Numbered from the stretch's first letter, positions 11,525 through 24,543 are shown. The stretch: 64,000 nt of DNA from Syncephalastrum monosporum B8922 (GCA_000697355.1 JNEN01001227.1:62001-126000), one strand, 5' to 3'. The notes: a model not told the origin generated them from the letters alone. Numbers and translations: made by a program.

Positions 11525-13613
11525 AAAGAAAGCATCCTTCTCTCTCGCGACATTCATACATAGCTTTTTCCTGTCTGTTTCACATTAGCTTGCCACACTT
11601 TTTCTTACTTCTTTTCTTATTTTCTGGTTTCTATCTCTCTCTCTCTCTCTCTTCTTTCCTGTCATCAACCTATATAAAGTTCGTCATTGCATCACAACTC
11701 ACTCAACTTGGATTTGAAACGAATGCATCCTTGAATGGGCTTAGCTTTGTCTACCCCCTCCCCCTGAACTCGCTCTTTCTCCGTGGATCAATGGATGACG
11801 AGGTAGGTTGGTCTGCTGCTGTCCTAATATGGCCATCTTGGTGCCTTGTGTCTTCTTTTCTCTCAATTAGAACTTATATGGATAATGGAAAAATACGGGA
11901 GCAGCCAAGATCTAGAGCGATATGCATTGCAACTTACCAGTACAGCCATTTTCGACGCCACAAAACTAGAAAAGAAAATAAAAAGGGGGAATTGTATATC
12001 CGTATAAGTGCACGTACTCTCTGTTGATCTATATGCATGTGTTGTAACACACTATGTTAATGCATCCTCATCCAACAAGGCGCAAACGTTCTTGTTCCGG
12101 AAGCAGGCGCATACAGATGACTGCGAGGTTATTGCATACGTCTCCATGGAGCACAATATGGATGTCAGAATACGCTTGTGATATACGTAAATTGTCGGGT
12201 GATGCGATACTCAATCCTTTTACGTACATGGGTTAGGCTACCGGTCTCGATTCTAGCCTTGCTTAGCTAACATTTATAAACAATAAATAAAGCAGTGGAG
12301 ATAGCCATATATGACTATCAATCAATCAAGTTTTAAACTGCCGTTGTATGGTTATATTGTTTGGCAGCAGTTGACAACCTGCTATTTACGTGTCTGGATA
12401 TGTTGTTGGATGCCGCTGTCGCCATGCATTGCACACACGGGCGGCACCCTCCCCCTACGGCACGCGAGCGATCATGTATATGGACGAGTAAAGAAATGAT
12501 ACAGTTGACATAGAGGATGAGCCGCGGAATAGATGGCTCCCACTTGATCCTTTGCGCCCGCATGATCCAGAACTCGAAAGGAAATCTCCATAGCAGCGGG
12601 ACAGAGACCTGTGAACAACAGCTACTTTATCTCCCTTTTCAGTCGGCTTATATGACAAGCCTTCTCCAATGGCTGCTTCGATACTACGTGCAAAAGCGTA
12701 TTTATGGAATATCTTGATATGCGCGAGAACACAAACTTTTGGTCGGGTCTGTAACAAGAATGCGCCCAGTTTTGCTTTTATTGATGAAAGTTAGAAGATC
12801 ATCCTGTTTTAGGCGCGTGGGAGCCGGTCAGCAGTTCGTTGACTATATACATAGCCAGCTACAAGATAGCTCCTAGGCTTACTGTGTTTTGTGCATGATT
12901 CACACACAAGGGCAAGAGCATAGTTTGATGCTAGCCAAAATCGGTCATAATTGTGTCAGGTGGGTCCAAGAAATAGTCGCGATGCAAGAAGGATCTGCTA
13001 GGCAAAGGCGAACACAGAACGATGCCAGCACGACCTTGCTCTGCATAGGGAGAACGTCGATGTCACATCGACCTGATAGAGGGAGGGAGCGAGTCATGTG
13101 TGGCTGTGCAACACTACGCAAGGCATACCGGGATAGCACGCGCTTTTCAGCTGAGTAGCAACCCAGCAGCAGCTGCCGAGTAGAGCGTGGCATTCATTGT
13201 TTGCTGTGTACAACGTATGCTTTGAGTTTGTTGTTATCTTCTGAAGAGAAATGGGATATGGATAACCTTCTCACACGTATTTCATTTTCTATATCCTTCC
13301 AACGCGAAATAAATTCGGGAGAAAATGTACCTGCGTATGGGTTCATCTTCCTTATGGCGTTGCTGAGTCGCTTCGACGTCATCCGACATGATGGTAGTAC
13401 GCAACATGCGGAGCAAAGACTGACTGGAAAGGCACGGGTACACTTTTACCATAAAAGTTGACATGCGCGCGGGCGGTATGGCCCTTTCATGCACGCATCC
13501 CAACAGACGAGAGCAACGAAAAATAAACCTTGTATACATTTGTTTTCCATGTGCTAAAAATTGACACTGATGTAAACACCATATTAAACAAAGATAATGA
13601 TCATCATAGTCGC

Positions 13614-13653
<40 letters not shown>

Positions 13654-14585
13654 TTATGTCCGCGCGGATAGTCGGAAATACGTGCAAGTCCAGCCAGCCC
13701 GTTGTACGCACGTTTGGATCGTACTTAATATATCAGAAATGGTCGGGTCAAATGAAAAGTGGGGCGGTAAGCTGACGATGGCCGCAGCTCTGGGTAAAAA
13801 CTAAAAAATTATGGATGGACAGGTGTTTCGTGTATATATTTTTTTTGCGACGATCATTCTTCTCATCTTTCCATGAACTGGGAAAGACCCGTTTAAGCGA
13901 GGACATAAGCTTCCCTAGTAATTTTTTACTCGAAAAGGACATTCTACTATATGTGTAGAATATCAACAAGAAAGGTAGCTGCTTGAAGAATACTATAGAA
14001 GAGAAGACAAAGAAGTAAAAGTAGAAGAAAAGATGTGCAGTTGTGATGGTGTGGCAGCTCTGCGCCCGGACATGTCCGAGATGGTCCGTCGTAATAAAGC
14101 AGAAAATGGCGTCGGACAGCACCATATTTCGCTTGCTTTCGCAAGTCAGCTGTCGTACAGCAGCCTGCGCCTTCAAATTCGATTTTTGGTCTCATTATTC
14201 ATGGTTAAAACGCAAAACGAAGGAGTAAGAAACACGGAAACGGATATGCATAACAGAAGACATCATTGAATGTGGAGAAAAAGGAATGGGGGGCGCCTTA
14301 TAGACATGGTTTTTTTCTTTATGTGCAAGTGAAACATGCGAACCGATGGGATGTGACACAAACCATTCATCCTTTTCCTTTTCCTGTTTATGGAATTTTT
14401 GTACATCCCGTTGCACATTTTCGGCTCAGTTCCAACCAAAGCCGTACCTCTCAGCTCTGCTTTTTTTTTTTCTTTTTTTTTTTCTTTCCCTTCTATCACT
14501 GGTTCCTTGTGCTTTCTTTCAAAAGGAAGAAACAAAATCTCACGAATCTGCCTCGTTCAGCCTTACACTCATTTGAAATTGAGGC
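11525..14585. other. 3 kb spacer without confident genes
   Basis: The left part is pyrimidine-rich 3' sequence of NOP58. The middle is AT-rich with only short frames. A minus-strand frame at 13194-13382 encodes a basic-acidic mix (LSNAIRKMNPYAG) but has no recognisable domain and no clear splice partners. A long ATC repeat lies at 13614-13653. The last 150 bases before the antiporter start are strongly T-rich (14461-14490), typical of a fungal promoter. A non-coding RNA or small secreted protein cannot be excluded. Confidence 0.45.
13614..13653. repeat. (ATC)n trinucleotide microsatellite
   Basis: Roughly 13 perfect ATC units in a non-coding spacer. Confidence 0.92.
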
Positions 14586-17343
14586 ATGACAGTTGAGCTT
14601 ATACCAGGCGAGTTTTCGCCATTCACGATTGCCGTCGCTATCCTGAGCGGATTCATTGTCATTTTCGGCTTTGTCTCCATGTTTGTCAAGGAGAAGCTCT
14701 TCTTGTCTGAGGCTTGTAAGTCTTTTGTTCTATCACATGGAAACGATTTATGTGTCTCATATTTATCAATGGTGATTAGTTGTCGCTTTAATTGTCGGTA
14801 TCATAGCAGGGCCGCTCGTATCAAACGGATTTAATCCGTACGAGTGGGAGGGCACGGACGAATTTACCAAAGAAATCACTCGGTGTATCATTGCCATTCA
14901 GGTGCGTCCTGGTTTCTGTTCCATTACTTTAATGCTGACTCTGACCTTACTTAGGTCATGGCCGTGGGCATCGATTTACCAAAGTATGTTTCCAGTTCGC
15001 GTCATGGAGCGCGTCCATCCGTATTTAAAGTGATATCCTAACCACTCAAAATTTGCGTAGACACTACATGAAAAAAGAATGGCTCACCATGTTCATGCTT
15101 CTCATTCCTGTCATGATTTTCATGTGGCTAGTCAGCGGATTATTTATCTGGGGCCTCGTGCCGCCCATCAACTATGTAAGTCGACAACATGATCCAACAA
15201 CGGATGCTGATCCGGTTTTTATACACACAGCTGGAAGCCCTCGTAATTGCCGCCTGCGTTTGTCCGACTGATCCTGTACGTAGAACTCAGATAGAAGAAC
15301 CCCTCGTTCTCGAGATGTACGCGTAAGGGAGAGAGAAAAAGAAAGCTCATTAGCCTCCCCCTTTACCTCCGTAGATTTTGGCCAATTCCGTCGTCAAGGG
15401 CCGATTCGCCGAAAAGCACGTCCCCGCCCATATTCGGAATGCATTGTCGGCCGAAAGGTAAACACGATCCGGAGATAAAGAGAAAAGGAATAGGGTGTCT
15501 CACATAGTCTCCTCAGTGGTGCAAACGACGGCATGGGCTTTCCTTTCATGTTTCTCGCTATCTTCTTGATCGGTGAAGAAGGAACGGGTCACGCCATCGG
15601 TAAATGGATCTATGAAACCTGCTTGTTCCAAATTGCCTTGTCTGTCGTGATTGGTGTCGTGGTCGGCTATGTGGCACGCAAGATGCTGCAGTGGTCAGAG
15701 AAGCGGTAAGTATATCACATCAGACTACTACGTAGCAGCGGCTAAATGTTTCTACGCCTCTAGACACTTGATTGACAAACCATCCTTCCTGTGCTTTGCT
15801 ATTGCCCTCGCTGTAAGTGCCTGACATAAAAAAAGTGTGCTATACTCACCCAGACTCTAGTTATTCTTGATGAGTATGACGGGATTCTCTGGCAGTGATG
15901 ACGTGTTGGCCTGTTTTGCGGCAGGCAATGCCTTTTCGTGGGATGACTGGTTCCGCGAGGAAACCGAGGAGGCACACTTCCAAGAAGTGATCGACATGAT
16001 GCTTAACTTGGCCGTATTCGTGTATATCGGAGCTATTATTGTAAGTCACCCAACTCCCTTCGTACGTGAAGCCAGGTTTAACCCTGCATACATAGCCTTG
16101 GCACGAATTTGGCAATGCAGCGCTGGGTTTGAGCCCTTGGCGACTGGTGGTGATTGCTATCCTCATCCTCCTGTTCCGACGCCTGCCTATCGTTATTGCG
16201 CTCAAGCCCGTGATGCCAGCGTTGAAAACGTACCGCGAGGCTGTTTTCTCGGGCTGGTTTGGCCCAATGGGTGTGGGCGCTGTTTTTCTGTCGATGATTG
16301 CCAAGGAGAACCTTGAGAAGGTCTTTGCGAACAGCGCAGAGAAGCCGGTGGTCATCGAAGTCATCAGCCCGGTGGTGCTGTTTATCGTGCTTGCCTCAAC
16401 GCTGGTCCACGGCACGACGATCCCGCTCTTCCAGCTCGGCAAACGGATCCGGACCCGCACGCTCTCTGTGACGAGCACTGGCAGCAGCCACGTGATGAGA
16501 CTGCCCAAGATCAACTTTGGGCAGCAGCTGAATCTCAAGCGACGCAGCCAGCAGCAGCAGGAGAGCGGAGACCTAGCAGACCAGATGATGAGCGAGACGC
16601 AACGCAACACGCTGATCAACACGATCCAGCGCAGGAAAGAAGCGGAAGCGGCAGCCGCTGCCGCTGCAGGCAAGACTGGCCAAGAAGAGGAAGGATACGC
16701 GATCGACATGGACGACGACGCCGAAGAGGATTTCCTGCCGGGGGAGTCGGATGACGAAATGCAAGATCATGGCCAGCATAAACCGTCGGCTGCAGAATTG
16801 CAAAGTATCCGCTTTTTGGAGCCCACCAAACCTAGCGCACACAACATCGAAAAGAACGAAGCCAGTGTTTCGAGCTTCCGCAACTGGATTGGCCGCAATC
16901 AAGACACAACTCATTCACAATCGAGTGCAACTGGTTCAATGAACAACAACAACAACAACAACGATCAGAAAGACAACACCAGCAGCGGTGGTAATGCCCT
17001 TCGCAACCTGTTCCGCCGTAGCAACAACAACAACAACAGCAACACGCAGAACGTGCCTCACTCTGAAAAGGAGGCTGAGCAAGTGGCCGACATGCCTCAG
17101 ACGACCGAGAGCGAAGCGGAGCATGCAGAAGAGGCGTACCACGAGCAATCGGTGATGCCTCGCATTGAGGTCTGGGAGGAACACTCGCACGTCGTGATTG
17201 AAGACACAGAAGATATCGCACCGCAAGTCGTCCTGGACAAGAACGATCCGAACTGGAAGTCCCAGATGAAGGAGGCCGTTGAGGATATCAAAAAGACCGT
17301 CATAGAGCAGAAGAAGAAAGAGAATAGCGGTGACAATCACTAA
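14586..17343 (+). CDS. Plasma-membrane Na+(K+)/H+ antiporter, fungal NHA1/SOD2 type
   Basis: Ten exons: 14586-14715, 14780-14901, 14955-14983, 15061-15175, 15231-15275, 15375-15457, 15517-15705, 15764-15812, 15861-16040 and 16096-17343, about 729 residues. The first 430 residues form a multi-pass CPA1 antiporter core with roughly a dozen hydrophobic segments. Family signatures are AVGIDLPK, the ALVIAACVCPTDP-ILANSVVKG segment (transport-linked acidic residue), GANDGMGFPF, and FSGSDDVLACFAAGNAFSWDDWF with the paired aspartates essential in Nha1-type exporters. The remaining 300 residues are a hydrophilic cytoplasmic tail with Gln-rich, Ala-rich and two poly-Asn stretches and an acidic end, as in Nha1. 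The role is efflux of Na+ or K+ against protons and pH homeostasis. Nine of ten exons lie in the first half and the tail is one exon. Confidence 0.93.
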
Positions 17344-17797
17344 TATCTAGATACTTCTTGTACTTTACTCTTAGCCCGGTCTCCCGCTTTATATTTACAT
17401 CATCCCCCCCCCGACATTCGCACACACACATGCACACGTTGCCATTCACCCTCCATTATTTTACATTTTACATAGTAGTCTTCACGCTTTTTTATGTTTC
17501 ATCAGCCTCATTTTCTTCTTTTCTGCTTTTATCGACTTGTTTTACGTAGCTTCTACCCTTCTTCTTTTCTTCTTTGTCATACCAAATGTACCACTATTCT
17601 CTTTTTTTTCCTTTTTTTCTTTGTGCAAAAATAAATCTTTATCGTTTCATGAGGATGCAAGATGCTAAAATATGACTAAAAGTGAATAAAATAAAATAAA
17701 AAAGAAAAGCAGTGCGAGTGTGTGGATGGTGAGTGATTGAGTGAGTGAGTGATTGAGTGAGTGATTGAAAGAGAAAGTGAAAAGTGCAAACTATCTA
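17344..17797. other. Convergent 3' spacer with simple repeats
   Basis: Convergent 3' ends of the antiporter and the TBC gene. It contains a C8 run near 17405, T-rich tracts, and an imperfect GAGT/GATT repeat at 17731-17768. No gene seen. Confidence 0.6.
17731..17768. repeat. Imperfect GAGT/GATT tetranucleotide repeat
   Basis: Tandem GAGT and GATT units in the 3' region of the TBC gene. Confidence 0.8.
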
Positions 17798-20158
17798 CTA
17801 CAATTGTGGAGGGTATCTTTTTGACTTTTTCCAGGAGACGGTCTCAAAGGCATGGAAAGGTTTGCGAACGTGGCGGGGTTTGAGAGGGGCAGGAATATGA
17901 CCCGATCGACGTCGATCTCGGCAGAGTTCCCGCCGACGTTCCAGATCTTCGTGCGTCACATCCGTCAACGACCCAAATCGTTTAAACGCAGCCTATTTTT
18001 ATAACAGACGCAGGTCGGTGAGTATAGAAATCTACGTGGATACCTCGTATTTTTACCTCGATCAAGGTCTGACACTGGATGCATTTTTTGGGCGTATTCT
18101 AATATGAAAAAAGGAAACGTGAGCACAGACTTTAATTCCCAAAAAAGTAAACGTACCTGCATGACTTGGAAGATCTCAAGCGAGTCATCCAAAGCCATGA
18201 CCTTCTGTTCGTTAAGCTTGAATAGGGTCAGAGCGATCCGGAACAGCACGCTGGCACCTTCGCTATACATAGCATAGCGCGTCAATATTGGTCTATTTTA
18301 GGTAAGCACTGCACTCACTAGAAGAAACAGTCCCAGACGCGCAAGACGGTCTCCGTTGGCAGAATATTGATAAAGAGGGTGAGGAACCAATGATTGGTAA
18401 CGAGCGTGATGGTGGGCATCGAAGCCGCATCGGTGGCCGTGTCCCAAAAGTTTTTCGCGGTAGAGAGCTTGCGCCAGAGGTGGGGCATGCGCTCAAAGAT
18501 CAACATCATCAAGACGGTCTGGTCAATATTGGAGCCTTCCATGGTTACATCGTAAACACCTGCGGGAAGCACGGTCTGCACGATGGCCACGAGGGCCCAA
18601 AACGCCTCCTCTTCCTTAAGAAAGAGTAAGAGCATGCCAACAATGTAGTTGAGCGACTGGCAGTACCCGATTGAGGGTGAATACAGGGAGAATGCACCGA
18701 GCACCCGGCGCAAAGCCTCGAGCACGGGCGGGTGCTGTGTATTGTTGAGCGCAAACTGAACATTGTCTGGAAAGGTCCGGTGCAAGTCGCGCTCAATGAT
18801 ATCGGCAAACTCATTCTGGTCGCCCATCTGCTCGGCCTTGTCGACAAACTTTTGGTACACGCCCGGGTTCGCATCCATTTTGGCTTCGGCGCCGCTGTAA
18901 TGCATCCAGACACGACCGCGTAAGTGGGCTGGGATGCCTTTGCGAATGTAGCGCCGGATCTTGGCGTTGCGCTCGGGTAACTTGTCGTGTTCGTCAGCAA
19001 GGAGCTGCTCCCACTTTTGCTGACGGCGTTCAAGGACGGGCTGGTATTCTGCCTCAAATGCATCGTGGTCGGCCTGGGTGAGATGTTGTGATACTTTACG
19101 AAAACCATATCGGTCTCTAGGAGAAAAAGAAAAGAGAGGTGGAAGAGGTGAGAGGTGAGAAATGGAGGTGAAAGAGAATAGAAGACGACTCACGTGTCTG
19201 TGGTAGCGAGAGGGACAGGTTCAGTTTTTGCGAGCCGTTTCTTGAGCGGATGCAGCCTTTCTTTGATGCGTCGTGAGACATTGTTGTCGTTGGACGGAGA
19301 GACCGGTGAGCTAAATGGACTATCATACGTCGGCGAAAACAGTGACGGCGGCTCCCAGAGGATACGTTCTTCTTTGGCTCTGCCAGTCTCTTCGCCTCCA
19401 TCCCGTTGCTGTTCCCGTTGCTGTTGCTGTTGTTGTTCTTGTTGTTCTTGTTTTTGGAGGGTATCTGCGACAGCGGCGAGGTTCATGGCATGAGGAACGT
19501 GGCTAGGGCGAACGGCACGGCGCATAAAGAGGCCGGTGCCAATGAGACGCTCGGGCGTAGCGGTTGTCAGGGTGACGGCGCTGACGATCTTTTTACTGGT
19601 ACGGTCGTGATGATGGTGGTTCTCCTGGTGGGTGCCCGAGCTTTGGCTGCTTCGCCCGGAGCTGTCGCTACTCGATATGCTCTGTGCGTCATCTTCCTCT
19701 TTTCCTTCTTTGAGGGGTGCACTAAACGAACGGCGGGGCGGGTGGCGACAGAGTTGCGACGGAGCACGGACACGCATCGTTGTCCGGTGTGCCTTTTTAA
19801 CGACCGCCTGATCGTCGTCGTCGTCGTCGCCGCTGCTGCTGCTGTTGCCGCTGCTGCTGCTGCTTTCGTCGTGAATGCCCAACAAAAAGCCATCCTCCTC
19901 GGTCTGTTGACGCTTTGACGTCCGTTTTTGATGTGCTAGGAAGGTATCCGAGCGCTGGCGTCGAATATAGTTGTTGGCGTCGGACGCAGCAGCGGCGTAG
20001 GCAGCGCGATTCTTTGGATGGAGACCTGTCGATGATGACTTGCGCAAATGACCGTTATGAGGGTTGAGGGTGTGTTTGCTGCTGGTGCTGCTGGTGCGTC
20101 GAGTGCCGTCGTCGCCGTCGTCGTCTTCTGTAGGCACTCGCAGCAGCGACGCCTGCAT
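17798..20158 (-). CDS. TBC domain Rab GTPase-activating protein (GRTP1/TBC1D6-like)
   Basis: Five exons on the minus strand: 20158-19194, 19116-18319, 18262-18157, 18098-18057 and 17992-17798, about 701 residues. The first 320 residues are disordered, with poly-Asp, poly-Ser, His and Gln runs. The TBC domain starts near residue 380 (RKGIPAHLRGRVWMHYSG). It holds both catalytic fingers: the arginine in IERDLHRTFPDN and the glutamine in GYCQSLN. It continues with [26 protein letters not shown], rebuilt across an intron. The order of motifs is closest, from memory, to vertebrate GRTP1 and related fungal Gyp proteins. It should stimulate GTP hydrolysis by a Rab protein in membrane traffic; which Rab cannot be read from sequence. 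The C-terminal exon is Arg-rich. An in-frame ATG at 20332 exists, but I prefer 20158 because the upstream part reads like leader sequence. Confidence 0.9.
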
Positions 20159-20549
20159 GGTCCAGTTCGAATATGTAAGTGAAAAGAAAGGAAAGGGAAG
20201 GGGGGAAAGGAAAGTAGAAAATACACAGACAGGTGGAAGTTTAGGTTGTTGGGGGTGCCCAAGGCAGAAAACGGGTTTCAAAATGTTGTTGCTTTTTATA
20301 TGTGCCTTGGAAACCACCTTCTGTCCTTCCATAACGGTCGTGCGTATGCATTCAGTATCTCCGCCTTGTCAAATGAATCAAATTTCTTTTTGCCAACCGG
20401 TCCCTCGGATTATACCCCCACATAATTAAAAGAAAAAGAATAATGACAAAGAAAGTAGAAAAAGCAAAGAGAAGAGAAGACGATGCGTATATATAAGAAA
20501 AGAAGAAAGAGAGAATAGAGGAGACATGAAAAAAAACACAGGGCGATCT
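20159..20549. other. Spacer upstream of TBC gene and downstream of Rsc7-like gene
   Basis: Promoter and leader of the TBC gene on the minus strand, plus purine-rich 3' sequence of the Rsc7-like gene. No gene or structured element recognised. Confidence 0.5.
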
Positions 20550-20900
20550 TTACATGGTGCCTGGGTTCATAAACTGATACGGATTGATCCCAGACATGCT
20601 GGCGGTGTACGCAGGACTCATGCCTTGGCCTTGGCCTTGACCTTGACCTTGTTGCATCATCATTTGTTGCTGTGGGCTGAACCCCATCGGTGGCCGCTGC
20701 TGTTGGCCCATGGCTGCCATCTGCTGATAGTACAGCGGATTGTTGGCCATCTGAGGCGGGGGTCGGCTCATCATGGCTTGAGCCTGTGGCTGCTGTTGCT
20801 GCTGCTGAGACTGCTGTTGCTGCTGCTGCTGCTGATGCTGGTGGGGCTGTTGTAATTGTGCCTGTGCCTGTGCCTGTGCCTGCTGTGGCGTTTGAGGCGC

Positions 20901-20939
<39 letters not shown>

Positions 20940-22133
20940 CTGTTGCGATAATTGAGTAGGGTATGTGCGCTGTTGAGATGTCGCCCCGGGATGATTCGTT
21001 CCTGATACTTGTGATTGTTGTGATGGGTCTGCTAATGACTCTGCCTTCGCCTGCTGCAAGTCCTGCGCAGCAGACGACCCCGCAGCAACCGAGGAGGCTG
21101 GATCGCCTTCGGCCGGCTCAGCTGGGGCAGCCGAGGTCGAGTTCTGTGAATCTGACTTATTTTCGGTCGTGGGCGCAGCTTTTGAGGTTCGCTCCTCGAT
21201 CTTCTTGGGCTCATAGAGGAGACGGACAGGCTGCTTGGAGGCAGGCAGTTGCATGACGTTGGTGTGGATGTCGAAGAAGGTAGGATTGTCCCTTCGGTAG
21301 TCGCAGAGCTGTGTGTTGAAGTTGCGGATGGAGAGAGCGGCGTGGTGCAGATAGTTGAGTTCGTTGGTGGCGGGTGCGACGACCTTGCCAACCAGACGCC
21401 GGCTCGTGAGGTTGTTGCGGCCGCTGAGGACAAAAGGAGACCAGGCCTTGTCGTCCTTCTGCTCCTCCTCGGACTGCTCGTCGCCGAGGTCGCCTTCGTC
21501 CTCGCCCGTGTAGTAGTAGTCGTCTCTGCCGCGCCGGCCCTTGCGTAGCACACGGTGGCCGAACTGCTTGTAGACCGAGCGGGCCGTCACGACGGAGACC
21601 TCGCGCGTGCGGAAGGTCGAGCGCAGCAGGTTCTGCTGCACGAGATAGCCCTTCTCGTCGTCCGTGACGTGCACCTTGACCAGCTTCGGGTTCTTCTTGA
21701 GAAACACGAAACTGTCACGGAAGCCCAGAAGAGCGGCCGGATCTTTGGAGAACATGAAGAGCATATTGCCGCGCTCCGGCAAGGCAAAGGTAGGCACCTT
21801 GTACTGTCGCCCGCCCAGCAGATTACCGCCCCGATCCACTTTAGTCTCGCCAATCTCATCATAGTCGCTGTCGTTGTCCAGCACAGGCGTCGGCGTCATG
21901 ATGGCGGTGGGCGTGCCTGACTTTTTGGACCGGCCGCTGTCTTTCACGCTCGAGCCTCGCTGGTGGCGGCGCTTGGCTGCTCGTCGCATCGACTCAGAGT
22001 CGCTGAGATCGACGTCATCATCGCCAAAAGACTGATCACTTTCTTCGTTCAGATATTCAAAGTCGTCGCCCGCCTCTGCTTTGTTTTGACTGCCTTCCTT
22101 GAGCTTTCTTTTCGGTGGTCGTCCTTTCTTCAT
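20550..22133 (-). CDS. Rsc7/Swp82 family chromatin-remodelling complex subunit
   Basis: A single exon of 527 codons. The N-terminus (MKKGRPPKRKLKEG) contains an AT-hook-like GRPPKRK and an acidic stretch. The conserved Rsc7/Swp82 core runs from about residue 95 to 320: GGRQYKVPTFALPERGN, LLGFRDSFVFLKKNPKL, LVQQNLLRSTFRTREVSVV and ARSVYKQFGHRVLRKGRRGRD. The C-terminal 200 residues are Gln- and Pro-rich with a pure poly-Gln run encoded by CAG codons. Rsc7 (Npl6) is a subunit of yeast RSC and Swp82 of SWI/SNF; early-diverging fungi usually have one homologue, so complex membership cannot be decided here. It stands head-to-tail before NFS1 on the same strand, with about 280 bases between. Confidence 0.85.
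20901..20939. repeat. CAG/CTG repeat encoding poly-Gln
   Basis: About 12 uninterrupted CTG units (CAG on the coding strand) in the Rsc7-like reading frame. Confidence 0.9.
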
Positions 22134-22344
22134 GGTACTTTACACCGTATTAGTTGAACTTGTGTCGACGTCAGCCAAAAGACCGCTGAGGACACTCGTT
22201 CCCTCTCCTCAATTGAGGCCCCGCTTTTAATTGCCATGATTTGACTTTTTTTTTTCCTCATCCTTTTTATTGTATAAGTGTTTGGAAAGGATGTGTGTCG
22301 TTATAAAGAAAAGAAAAAACGAACGGATGCTGTACATTTCGTAA

Positions 22345-22400
22345 GCTACTACTACTACTAGCACTAGCACTAACACTAGCACTAGCACTATACTACTAGT
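22345..22400. repeat. ACT/ACTAGC tandem repeat
   Basis: Imperfect units of ACT and ACTAGC immediately downstream of the NFS1 stop codon. Confidence 0.85.
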
Positions 22401-22410
22401 ATCACTCCTC

Positions 22411-24311
22411 CTAATGCTGTGCCCACTGGATCGACTTGAGATCGATGCCTTCCTGGACCTATTTTTTACGACGAGCTCAGTTGATAGCGTCCCTACAAAG
22501 TGAATGCAGACTTACCATTTCCCACAACGGGGACATGTCTCTCAATTTCTGTACATGCTGGGTCACTTTGTTGATCACAAAGTCGACTTCCTCTTCGGTC
22601 GTGAACCGGCCAATGCCGAAGCGGATAGAGCTGTGCGCCTGCTCATCGTCCGCGCCTAGCGCACGCAGCACGTACGACGGCTCCAACGAAGCAGATGTGC
22701 AGGCCGAGCCCGAAGACAGCGCAATGTCCTTGAGAGCCATCAGAAGCGATTCACCCTCGACATACGCGAACGACAGGTTGACGCAACCAGGGTAGTTGCG
22801 CTCCGGATCACCGTTGCGTGTCACGTGCTCCACGTTGGCCTTGATGCCATCGATCAGACGCTTCGACAGGCGCGAGATGTATTCATGGTCATACTATACA
22901 ACAGACAAGTGAGTAACGGTACACCTAAGCGAACCCATATTTGCCTCGTCCTCCCTGTTGATCCATCAGAACCCCTGCACATGAGTCACAGCGAGGACAT
23001 AATTTCCTGCTCAAAAATTGAAAATGGTGGAACACCAAAGGGCAAAGGTCTTCATCACCTGGATCCCCAAGGAGGACAACAACAACAACAACAACAAAGA
23101 ATTACTTACCTTCATCTCCTCGCTCGAGATACGGCAGGCTTCGCCAAGACCGACACAGAGAGGAGCAGGCAGGGTACCCGAGCGAATACCACGCTCCTGG
23201 CCACCGCCGCTCTGGATCGCCTCGAGACGGACACGCGGCCGACGACGAACGTACAGGGCACCGATGCCCTTAGGACCGTAGAGCTTGTGGCCCGAAATGC
23301 TCATCAAGTCAACATTCATCGCGTTCACGTCCATCGGAAGCTTGCCTACGGCCTGGGCCGCGTCGGTGTGGAAGAAGATCTTCTTCGATCGGCAGAGCTT
23401 GCCAATCTCCTCCACAGGCTGGAAGCAGCCAATCTCATTGTTGACGGCCATAATCGACACCAGCGCCGTCTCGGGCCGCATCGCTTCCTCCAGCACCTTC
23501 AAGTCTACCAGGCCATTGGACTGCACGGGTAGATACGTCACCTCGAAACCTTCCTCCTGCAGCACACGGCAGGATTCAAGCACGCATTTGTGTTCCTGTC
23601 AAAAGCAGCATCCAGGTCAGCATGCCATGTCCTCCATGTCTTGTTTCCAATCTATTTTGTTCAGTTTCTTGGTTCACATACGATTTGAGTGGTGATGATG
23701 TGGTTCTTCTTGTTCTTGTAGAAACGCGCGACGCCCTTGATACTCATGTTGTTGGATTCCGTTGCGCCCGAAGTGAAGATGATCTCCTTTGGATCAGCAC
23801 CAATCAACTTGGCCACTTCCTGTCATGGACAAGTGAGGAAAGAGTGTCAGTGCATCTGGATTAGTCATGCTTCCACTTCAACTCACTGCGCGGGCATTCT
23901 CGACAGCCTTTTCAGTTTCCCAGCCGTACTGATGGGTCCGGGAGTGAGGGTTACCATAGACTTCGGTCTGATACGGCATCATTGCGTCCAGCACGCGCGG
24001 GTCCAGTGGGCTCGTGGCCTGCATATCCAAGTAGATTGGTCGGCCGGGCTCGGTAGGCTTTGTTGCTTGGAAGCCAGGGGAATCTGCCATAGCATACGCA
24101 TTCAGTCATTCTGCAATGGGTCATGCCACTAGTAATGGGCAATTTGCCTACCTGAAGGAGGACTCAAAGGATCTTGAGTGGCGGGCATGGCTTGTTTCGC
24201 AGCAGCATAGCGAGAGAAGCCACGGGCCAGAACAAGACCGCTTGTCCGGGAAGCAGCCTTGAAGGCACCTTGTCGAACAACACGTTGTGTCAATGATTGC
24301 GTCAAGAACAT
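22411..24311 (-). CDS. NFS1: NFS1, mitochondrial cysteine desulfurase
   Basis: Six exons on the minus strand: 24311-24152, 24083-23887, 23819-23682, 23595-23110, 22893-22516 and 22458-22411, 468 residues. An Arg-rich N-terminus of about 55 residues serves as mitochondrial targeting peptide. The mature class V aminotransferase fold starts at [20 protein letters not shown]. The PLP-binding lysine lies in [20 protein letters not shown], the mobile-loop catalytic cysteine in [21 protein letters not shown], and the C-terminus is the highly conserved [15 protein letters not shown]. It takes sulfur from cysteine as a persulfide for iron-sulfur clusters on Isu1, with Isd11, ACP and frataxin, and for tRNA thiolation. 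All junctions preserve phase. The 216-base intron between exons 4 and 5 is unusually long for this region. Identification is certain. Confidence 0.98.
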
Positions 24312-24543
24312 GTGTTCAATTAAAGTATAGGAAAAAAAGAAAAAAAAAAAGCTATATAAATGTTGTTTGCTTATATCGCTGGCCGCTGGGCCGCGCACAC
24401 CGCACACCAAAATAATACTCTCTTGCCCCGCCTTGTCGGCAAATCAAATGGCCGTTTGATATTTCATCTGATTCAAATTTCATTTGCCAAGTCTCTTTTT
24501 GTCTTTTTCATATTTTCTTGGATAATTACATAGTAAATAGAAT

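Noticed and set aside
13194..13382. Minus-strand 62-codon frame with LSNAIRKMNPYAG
   Set aside because: No recognisable family, no flanking exons found and alternative frame equally open; kept only as a remark in the spacer entry.
13608..13653. CRISPR-like repeat array
   Set aside because: Simple ATC microsatellite; no direct repeat with spacers anywhere in the window and the DNA is eukaryotic.
20159..20332. Upstream start for the TBC protein adding 58 residues
   Set aside because: The added part is compositionally like leader sequence (Phe/Pro/Leu runs) and unrelated to the disordered N-terminus; the ATG at 20158 is preferred.
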